From Dendrolimus kikuchii (lineage: Eukaryota; Arthropoda; Insecta; Lepidoptera; Lasiocampidae): 64,000 nucleotides of DNA. The DNA is taken from the NCBI GenBank assembly GCA_019925095.2, contig CM034414.1, forward strand, positions 1,466,001 to 1,530,000, written 5' to 3'. The notes under the pieces were generated by a model. The model was not told where the DNA came from. It searched no databases and saw only the letters and a program-made list of their open reading frames with translations. Position numbers and translations under genes: made by a program. Below, one piece after another: positions 1 through 9,800 of this stretch (position 1 is its first letter; every line of letters starts with the position of its first letter).

Positions 1-1
1 C

Positions 2-484
2 ACGTATGGAAGCGAGAGTTGGGTATGGAAGAGAGAGCATGAAAGTAGAGTAAACGCGGTTGAGATGCGAGCACTGCGCAAAATCTGCGGAGTGACGCTC
101 GCGGACCGCGTTCGTAATACCGAAGTAAGAAAGAGAGTTGGTCTGAAAGAGAGTGTCGGGGTGAAGGTAAGGAAAGGAATGCTCCGGTGGTTCGGGCATG
201 TGGAAAGAATGCATGATGAAAGAATGACTAAACAGATGTACAATGCAAAAGTGGATGGATGCAGAAGTCGTGGAAGGCCACGACACACCTTTCATGATCA
301 AATTGATCGTGTACTAGCGGAGGGTGATGTCAGGAGCCTTAAGAACAGACGAGTGTGCATGACAAGAGTTATGAATGTCAAAGCAGCAAGTGAGGTGTGT
401 AAGAATGGGCCTAAATGGCGCTCTGTTGTCCGTGCCTACCCCGCAAGGGAATTGGCGTGAAGTTATGTATGTATGTATGTATGT
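2..484 (+). mobile_element. LINE-A copy 1: C-terminal ORF plus 3' tail
   Basis: Longest LINE-A copy, cut by the left window edge. The frame is open from base 2 to the TGA at 458-460 and is the C-terminal end of a non-LTR retrotransposon polyprotein, downstream of the reverse transcriptase. Visible motifs are YGSESWVWK, GMLRWFGHVERM, RPRHTFHDQID and VRAYPARELA. After the stop comes GAAGTT and an (ATGT)n tail, the 3' end shared by all 23 copies. The WFGHVERM-type tail is common in RTE-like LINEs, but the exact clade is not established here. Confidence 0.85.
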
Positions 485-1004
485 AAATATTTGTAAACTT
501 ATTGAACTATTTGTTTTTATTACCACAATAATATAATGATTAATTAATAATGTAATGGGTTCTCTCTAGGTTCAAGCAGACGATCAGCGTTGGTCTACAA
601 GGTCGATATTTTTGCTGGGCTTGATCCAATCTATATCACATAATATGTATATCTTCAGATACTTTGTGGTTGTTTTCTCTTTTTTTATTGTGCTTTATTT
701 ATTACTTCAAATATGTTTGTTTCACTTGTATATGTCCTAAAAATAAACCTGTTTTCTTTCTTTCTATTTTTAGTTACGTAAAAGTATCGGAGCATGTATA
801 AAATTGTTCAACAACGTTCGCCGAACTTTCGATCGCGTAAAACATCGCATGAAGTATTGATTGCTATTCAAAATACATTAAATACGTTCTCAGCGAAATA
901 GCGGCTAGACGTAAGGTTCGGCATTACGCCGAACGCTACGTAATTTCGGCAGGTGTGTTGTTAGCCTAAGGGTTCTATTTTTGTCAAAATGACTACAAAC
1001 TTAC
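485..1004. other. No gene recognised; left part of gene region
   Basis: AT-rich sequence. An AATAAA-like motif near 745 followed by a pyrimidine run could be an old retroposon 3' end. A 7-bp stem hairpin (GTTCGGC, loop ATTAC) lies at 916-934. I looked on the minus strand for the missing terminal CUB exon and did not see it. Confidence 0.4.
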
Positions 1005-1201
1005 AAGCAATGATCTGGTTCTCAGCACTTTTCCCGCAGAACTTGGATCCTCGCATGCCATCAGCGGTTTCTGATTCGGGGATGAACAGGTAATCTTGTG
1101 ATTCCGGGACCCCCCGAGACACTGGGTTGTTTTGACAATCGGTGTCCAAGTTAAGATTCTCGTCGGCCCGTGTAGCTATATTGAAGGATGCTGCTGTAAG
1201 C
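1005..1201 (-). CDS. CUB gene exon 7
   Basis: Acceptor TTTGCAG/GCTTAC, donor GCTT/GTAAGT. The first G completes a Lys codon begun in exon 6 (phase 2), and the exon ends in phase 1. It encodes LTAASFNIATR, then DYLFIPES and GSKFCGKSAENQ, matching the second half of the CUB array (Cys followed by a YLxIP segment and FCG). It is the last exon visible. Confidence 0.85.
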
Positions 1202-3829
1202 CTGCAAATAAAGAATAGCATAGAATAGACTTTATTATACAAAAATGCTACTTAAAATCAAGAATATCAATATACAAGTCTTATCACCCATAGTGCTATA
1301 TATATATACACATACATACATACATACATGACTTCACGCCAGTTCCCTTGCGGGGTAGGCACGAACAACAGAGCGCTATTTAGGCTAAACACACCTCACT
1401 TGCTTCTTTGACATTCATAACTCTTGTCATGCACGCTCGTCTGTTCTTAAGGCTCCTGACATCACCTTCTGCTAGTACACGATCGATTTGATCATGGAAG
1501 GTGTGTCGTGGCCTTCCACGACTTCTGCATCCATCCACTTTTGCATTGTATATCTGTTTGGTCATTCTTTCCACATGCCCGAACCACCGGAGCATTCCTT
1601 TCCTTACCTTCACCCCGACACTCTCTTTCAGACCAACTGTCTTTCTTACTTCGGTATTACGAACGCGGTCCGCGAGCGTCACTCCGCAGATTTTGCGCAG
1701 TGCTCGCATCTCGACCGCGTTTACTCTACTTTCATGCTCTCTCTTCCATACCCAACTCTATATATATATATATATATACATTTTGGCACATACTAGCAGT
1801 CCCATAAAAATTATGGTATAACCGTTGCATAATCATAAGTCGTGGTAGCGTAATGGCTAGCGCACGCGTCCCAGTCTCAAAGGGCGCGGGTTCGATCCTA
1901 GCCGGAATGCATGCACCACTTCGGCAGTTTTCTGACCAAATGTGCATAATGTTACAATTAATACGTTGTGAAAACGTCGTGATGCAACCTGCACATCGAG
2001 ATAACCGATGTGTCAAACCTGCCAAGCCGCATTGGACAAGCGTGGCGGGCATACTGTCCGTCCCCCCTATAGTGGGAGGCCCCAGCCCAGCAGTGGGACG
2101 GTTATGGGTTGTTATTATCATATAGCATAATCATAACTAAAAATTAAAATTAAATAAATAAAATGAACAAGCAAGCTAAATAATTACTTTAAGATTATAC
2201 ATTGACAGTTTACATCTTTGTATACCGTGATCACGGTTACTCAAAAACGGTCGAAACGTCGGAATAAAAATAAAATAAAACGCCGCGCTTAAAAGCGTTA
2301 GAATGTAGTTTTGATAAAGTGAATTTAAGATACGACAATTATTAGTAAATAAAGCATATTACACAATACACGACTATCTTTCTGACCCAAATACTGATAC
2401 AGGAGTCTGATTTTGTGACATGAGGAATCTTAATTATTGTTAATCATTACATACATACATACATAACTTCACGCCAGTTCCCTTGCGGGGTACACACGAA
2501 CAACAGAACGCCATTTAGGCTTATTCTTACACACCTCACTTGCTTCTTTGACATTCATAACTCTTGTTAATCATTATTATTATAAATTGCATATTAATTT
2601 GTTTCTAGACATTAGTAGTATTAAATCCAATTATTTTGTAAGCTACATATGTGGCAGGATACAGTGATTTTTTATCCGTGCAGGAACGGAGAAAGAATAC
2701 AATTTCCTGCGGCCTGGCGGCCTGTCGTAAGAGGCGACTAAACAACCCACAGCCAGGTGGTAGAGTATTTGCTCGACTGGATGGCAACCACCCCTGGTCT
2801 AGAGTATGCCGCCATAACAACCTTGCGTTGTGTTCCGGCATTAGTGACCAGGTTCCAGTCTCCTTTAAGAGAGCAGCAGCGCATTTGTAGCGCCTTTGGT
2901 GTTGTAAATGTCCATAGGCGATGGTAACCGCTTTCCATCAAGTGGGCAGTCAGCCTGTCTGCTGAACTCCTGCAATAAAAAAATACCTGAATTGTTATAA
3001 TTATGGACATCATATTCAAACCTGTATACACAAAATAAATTACTTTCACTTTGATACGTACTTGACGCCGCAAACATCGTTTGTTCTTCTGAAGCATGTG
3101 GCGTAGGCCAAATTCGCTATGTAAGGTCCGGCTCCGCGGTTGTAGTTGAACGACTCGAAGTAGCCACTCCTATCTGGATGGTATTGCAGACAACCTGGTG
3201 GGGCTGGAGAAATAGTATAAATTAGCTACGATTCACCCGCGACTTCGTCCACGTTGGACGAAATAAGCTAATTATGGTGTATTATCGATACTTTTAGCTA
3301 CTCTGCTATTTTTATGCTTATCATAGTCATTTTGACATTATTATTAAAAATATATATATACACACACAATAACTGCAAATATGATTATATAACACATTAC
3401 TCATATAAAAAAATAAATACACTATAAAAGTTAAAATAAATAAAGATAATAAGTTACACAAAGCCACTTCCACGAAATCTATATCTTTGTTTCTTTTGGT
3501 TCGAATCAACTTATGACTTGTATGTACAAAAAATAAAATAAACCGAAACTACCTGCAACTTTTAGTATTTGTGCTTTCTATCTCGTTACAAATTACAACT
3601 TATTTTTAACAACTTATTTTATTCAAACTATAAATGTTCTCATAGTTTAAGTGAATTGTAAAAATTCTTGTATGAGAAATAAAGTTCTCTTTAACCGTGT
3701 GCATGACAAGAGTTATGAATGTCAAAGAAGCAAGTGAGGTGTGTAAGAATGGGCCTAAATGGCGCTCTGTTGTTCGTGCCTACCCCGCAAGGGAACTGGC
3801 GTGAAGTTATGTATGTATGTATGTATGTA

Positions 3830-3862
<33 letters not shown>

Positions 3863-6800
3863 TTTATTTATCTATATTAAAAGTTTACGTCGTAAATACA
3901 GATAAGGCACCACTTAAACCTATGAGGTTTGCGTGTGATGCAACACACCTTCGCAATTTAAAATTTTAGGAAATAATAAATAAATAAAATAAAATAAAAA
4001 CAAAAACTTGTACATCCATTTTCCCATGTAACTAGTCACGTCGTTTGTGCAGATAATAGGCTGTCACTGCAATTTTTCTAAGTAATAGTGTTTTTAATAT
4101 ACAAATATATATATAAGTTATATATATAATAATAAAATGCAACTATTTACACAAATTGATCGTGTACTAGCAGAAGGTGATGTCAGGAGCCTTAAGAACA
4201 GACGAGCTTGCATGACAAGAGTTATGAATGTCAAAGAGGCAATTGAGGTGTGTAAGAATAAGCCTAAATGACACTCTGTTGTTCGTGCCTACCCCGCAAG
4301 GGAACTGGCGTGAAGTTATGTATGTATTTATGTATGTATTAAATAATATACACGTGGCATATGTTTAAGTGGGTAAAGTGATGTATATTGTTAACAATCG
4401 GTTGAGAGTCTGTTGTTATACACATATTTAAAAAAAAACAAAGGTCAATTTGGTCATGAGCGGGAGTATGTAAAAATTCTTTGCTGTATTCATGGTCGTT
4501 TGACTTAATATAGAAAAAAAAATTGAAAAATAATGTAAAATAAATTGGTGAAAATATATATGGGAGATTTGTACGAAGCAAGTACGTACATTTTCCCGAG
4601 TCAGTATTTAGGTATTTTATTTAATTTAATTTCTTTTACGCGCGAATTTACCATCAGTAGTAATGGCGCCCAACAAGGTAGCGCACGCGCGTGCTCACTA
4701 GTGCACATGAAGGCATCTCCATCCTCATCAAAGGATGAAATAAATCAAGTAAATAATCGGCAATCGGCAGACAAACACACACACATTGTATATCCCCAAA
4801 TTAAGCAAGTTACGCTTGTGTTATGGGTAATATACAACGGACTACTCTGGGGCCGATCCCAGACACCCAGACCATAGTAAGTAACCCGGATCCTCTACGT
4901 TGCAGTGAGGTAGGCCGGCAAAGGCTTATCCCGCTCAACCACAGAGGCCGTCGAATTATTGTTTGGTATTAATGAGTCTTCGATGTATCCATTGGTCGCT
5001 GATTCATACACGGCTCGAAGGACCATAAAAGTATGTAGAATCCTTGATCGAAACTACACACTTTATTTACTTGATTTATTTCATCCCTTAATGTGGATTG
5101 AACGGAGATGCCAGCACGCGCGTGCGCTGCCTTGATGAGCGACGTTCGTACTAATGGTAAATTCAGTAAATCCGGCTCGAAGGACCATAAAAATATGTAG
5201 GATCCTTGATCGAAACTACATACTTTATTTACTTGATTTATTTCATCCCTTGATGTGGATTGGACGGAGATGCCAGCACGCGCGTGCGCTGCCTTGATGA
5301 GCGACGTTCGTACTAATGGTAAATTCAGTAAATCCGGCTCGAAGGACCATAAAAATATGTAGGATCCTTGATCGAAACTACATACTTTATTTACTTGATT
5401 TATTTCATCCCTTGATGTGGATTGGACGGAGATGCCAGCTCGCGCGTGCGCTGCCTTGATGAGCGACGTTCGTACTAATGGTAAATTCAGTAAATCCGGC
5501 TCGAAGGACCATAAAAATATGTAGGATCCTTGATCGAAACTACACACTTTATTTACTTGATTTATTTCAACCCTTGATGTGGATTGGACGGAGATGCCAG
5601 CTCGCGCGTGCGCGGCCTTGATGAGCGACGTTCGTACTCATGGTAAATTCAGTAAATCCGGCTCGAAGGACCATAAAAATATGTAGGATCCTTGATCGAA
5701 ACTACACACTTTATTTACTTGATTTATTTCAACCCTTGATGTGGATTGGACGGAGATGCCAGCTCGCGCGTGCGCGGCCTTGATGAGCGACGTTCGTACT
5801 AATGGTAAATTCAGTAAATCCGGCTCGAAGGACCATAAAAATATGTAGGATCCTTGATCGAAACTACACACTTTATTTACTTGATTTATTTCAACCCTTG
5901 ATGTGGATTGGACGGAGATGCCAGCACGCGCGTGCGCTGCCTTGATGAGCGACGTTCGTACTAATGGTAAATTCAGTAAATCCGGCTCGAAGGACCATAA
6001 AAATATGTAGGATCCTTGATCGAACGTACACACTTTATTTACTTGATTTATTTTTATCCTTTCATGTGGTTGGAGATGCCTTGATATGCACCGGTGGGCA
6101 CTCGCATACGCTGTCTTGACAAGCGACGTTCTTACTGATGGTAAATTCACGAGTATTCACCTAAATGCGTCGGGAAAATGTACGTACTTGCTTCATAAAT
6201 GATTTAATATTTTTATTTAGAGTTTTCTTCATAAATATATCGAAATTCGGCATAATCCTACGTCCACAGTAATAAAAAAAAATCTACTATTATTCCGCCG
6301 CGACGACATCGAGCAGATATTGTGGATTTAGTAGAATAAGAATTTTTAACACTAACGCAATGGTATCGTACCTTGAATACCTTCGCAACACCAAGATATT
6401 ACCAAGTGCCAATTAGCCGGATGGCTATATTTTGACATTTCGGTCAGTCACAAATCGTGCGGAGTTATATTTAGAAAGGAGAACAGAAGATTACGAAAAG
6501 AACTTACCAATCAAATATTCATCTCTATCCGCGCTACTAGCTAACGGTGTTGAGGGTAGGCTGGATGTAATAGCGTCCAATAGCCCGTCGCGATATTTCC
6601 TATCAAATATAAAAGATTATTACTAAGGCCATACAGCGTTATCGATTCGATTTTATATCAAAATCGAGTATTTTTGTAAAAAAAAAAATCAATTTAGTTA
6701 TAGTTTTACATAAGTTACAATTCCGATCGGCAGTTTTATTTTGCGCAGAAAAGTGCAGACCGATTTATGTAAACTAGGGGTCGCCCGTGGTCTAAATTCG

Positions 6801-9800
6801 ACCGTAATAATTTGTTGTCAAATATTATACTTCTATAGTCACAGATTTCGCTAAGGCAACAATAAACAAAAGAGTATTTTTTTTTTATTTATTATCCAAT
6901 ATGCTTACATTCATATACATTACATTCACATTTGAACTGTGGCACAGAAACCTCATGGGTTTATTCGTGCCGCAGGGAGTCGTGTACACTATATTTTTAT
7001 TTTAATAAATAGGAGCAGAGGCGCGTAGGGGTTATCATCATTCTAGTGTTTAGTTCCGATTTGATAATAAAGCGGAGGGGTATCATCATTCTAGTATATG
7101 GTTCTCATTCAAGTCCCAGGACTGCACATGATGGTCCGCTTTGGGAATCAGTATATAATCTTTTAAGATTATACTTGATTACATACATACATACATAACT
7201 TCACGCCAGTTCCCTTGCGGGGTAGGCACGAACAACAGAGCGCCATTTAGGCTTATTCTTACACACCTCACTTGCTTCTTTGACATTCATAACTCTTGTC
7301 ATGCACGCTCGTCTGTTCTTAAGGCTCCTAACATCACCTTCTGCTAGTACACGATCAATTTGATCATGGAAAGTGTGTCGTGGCCTTCCACGACCCCTAC
7401 ATCCATCCACTTTTGCATTGTATATCTGTTTATTCATTCTTTCATCATGCATTCTTTCTACATGTCCGAACCACCGGAGCATTCCTTTCCTTACCTTCAC
7501 CCCGACACTCAATTATACTTGATTAATTTATGGTTATTTTCGTACTTGGTTTACAGGTCCTATGGGAGATCATTTATAATATTTAGTATCATATATTCCT
7601 CGCGCCTTGTCCCATACACATTATTATATTTAGGTATAATATATTTACATGTGTCAGATCTCGGTCGCATGTAATTAGGTCTAGTCTTCTGTACTAAGAC
7701 TTAAAATATATGCGTGTGTTTCAAATACATGATAGTGTGTGTGATATATTTTTTATGCATCATTTTAAAAAAAATAGCATTCTGCACTTCTTGTCTATAT
7801 AAACTACTAGCGGCCCGGCGCGGTTTCGCATATCGCGGTAAGCAGTCTGTCAATTCTATGTCAAACGTCATAAGGTTACATTAAACAAAGTTTATATTGT
7901 CCAAAGCGCTAAGGTCCGATTAGAAATAATTTTATATGGTGGTTAAGTATTCTTAAATTTTCTAATTGTCCGCGCAATTTTCTTAATTTTTTCTTTCATA
8001 AAAACCTTCTTCTGACAATAACAAACACAACAAAAAAAGAATTAGCGAAATCGGTCCAGCTGTTCACGCGTGATGACGTGACCAAAGGAAATAGGGATTC
8101 ATTCATATATATATATAACTACAATACATAAGTGTGCGAAATTTCATACTCCTCCGTCCGCGCAATTTACGTAAAAAGGCGTACAAAGTTTTTGCTTCAC
8201 TATTAATATATGGACAATCTATATTGAATTTTATTTGCAAGCGGAAATGGCTGAGTTTTGCTTCTTATGCATTCTTAGCTCTGTTCCGCTTACACGATTC
8301 GAAGAATATCGCGCGCCACTAAAATTGGTCTACTGCACTAGTACATCGGGAGGAAATATTAGTTGTGAAAACTAAGTACCTATCCCATTTGCCAAAGTTT
8401 TTTATTGCTGAAGCTCAGCAGACAGGCTGACGGCCCAACTGTGATGGAAAGTGGTTACCGTTGCCTATGGACATTAGCAATACCAGAGGTGCTGCCAATG
8501 CCAGCCTTGAAGTAGAAACTGGAACCTGGTCACTGATGCCGGAACACAACTAAAAGTTGTTATGGCGGCATAGTCTAGACCAGGGGTGGTGGCTATTCAG
8601 ACGGACAAATGCCTTACCTGGCTGTGGCCATAGGAAAGAAAGATAATTTTGTCACTGTACGATTTTTTTTTTATTGCAGGAGTTCAGCAGACAGGCAGAC
8701 GACCCACTTGATGGATAGCGGTTACCATCGCCTATTGACATTTACAACACCAAAGGTGCTATAAATGCGCTGCTGCTCTCTTAAGGGAGACTGGAACCTG
8801 GTCACTAATGACGGAACACAACTCAAGGTTGTTCTGGCGACATACTTTAAACCAGGAGTGGTAGCCATCCAGTCGGGCAAATGCCCTACCACCTGGCTGT
8901 GGGTTGTTTAGTCGCCTCTTACGACAGGCCGCCAGGCCGCAGCAAATTGTATTCTTTCTCTGTTCCTGCACGGATTAAGGGAATGTACCCATAATACGTG
9001 ACCCATTTTTTATTTTTATATGCTAAGGCTAATATGTACCTTTCTAGGGAGTGGGGTTTAAACTAAAGTTTTCCCACTCTAAGTTACAAATAATATGGTT
9101 TACCAATAAGAAAACTCACCCCAAGGCATTGAAGCACTCCAGCTGGGTGACCTTGATCTTCCAAGTAGCCTGTGGCAAGTGGGGCTGACTGTTCCGGTCT
9201 GCTATCTTGAAGTTTAACCTTATAGTCCTGCTGTTGAGTGAAGCGTTTACTCTGACGTATACTGAAAAATGGATAGATGACATGTAGACATAACACGTTA
9301 ACTTTGTCTGAGGATCGAGTGCATCCTCAGACAATGTTGATGTAGGAAAAAAAGATTTTGCAAAAGTTCCTACGGCCGGGCGGCCTGTCGTAAGAGGTGA
9401 CAAAACCACCTACAGCCAGGTGATACGGTGTTTGCCAGTCTGGATGGCTACCACCCCTAGTCTAAAGTATGTCACCATAACAACCTTGAATTGTACTCCG
9501 GCATCGGTGACCAGGTTCCAGTCTCCCTTAAGAGAGCAGCAGCGCATTTGTAGCACCTTTGGCGTTGCAAATGTCCATAGGCGATGGTAACCGCTTTCTA
9601 TCGAGTGGGCCGTCCGCCTGTCTGCTGAACTCCTTCAATAAGAAAAAATAATAAAACTCACTATGTTGGCCGTTATTATCACCGCAAAGTGCAGGCAGGA
9701 AGTCGGAATTGGCCTGCAGGTTGGTGACTTGGAAGATGTCGTTTCTGCACGTATACCCTGGACGTTGGGTCACATTCTCCACAGAATCCACCTTTGAAAG

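Larger units (their letters stand above)
4575..6196. mobile_element. Inverted-repeat element carrying a 162-bp tandem array
   Basis: Left arm 4575-4755 and right arm about 6030-6196 are inverted copies: both read inwards gaagcaagtacgtacatttt, then a gaatttaccatcagta segment, a CG-alternating stretch, gcatctcca and aaataaatcaagtaaata. The right arm continues directly into a tandem array (5011-6060). A SINE-C copy sits between the left arm and the array. The layout suggests a non-autonomous DNA transposon or foldback element with expanded subterminal repeats. No TSD could be fixed with certainty. It lies in CUB intron 5. Confidence 0.7.
6820..8213 (+). repeat. Family H element broken into three pieces by later insertions
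   Basis: Comparison with the intact minus-strand copy at 26775-27010 shows the order: 6820-6876 (cacagatttcgc..aataaac), 7685-7802 (tatgcgtgtgt..cattctgcact) and 8118-8213 (agtgtgcgaaatttcatactc..tttgcttcac). The gaps hold an S-like repeat plus LINE-A copy 6, and a Helitron-like element (7807-8117). Confidence 0.6.

Noticed and set aside
540..1000. Search for the last CUB exon left of exon 7
   Set aside because: No acceptor followed by a Cys-ending CUB terminus was seen; it presumably lies outside the window.
1488..1821. Plus-strand ORFs of ~100 codons (SIHFCIVYLF-type proteins) recurring at many places
   Set aside because: They are antisense reading frames of LINE-A and recur exactly where LINE-A does; no independent gene signal.
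1839..1910. tRNA gene-like sequence with A and B boxes
   Set aside because: It is the head of SINE-D: several copies, TSDs around the whole 286-bp unit, no full cloverleaf with CCA-proximal stem.
6432..6626. 64-codon ORF in CUB intron 5
   Set aside because: No signal, no domain, no splice context; consistent with chance.
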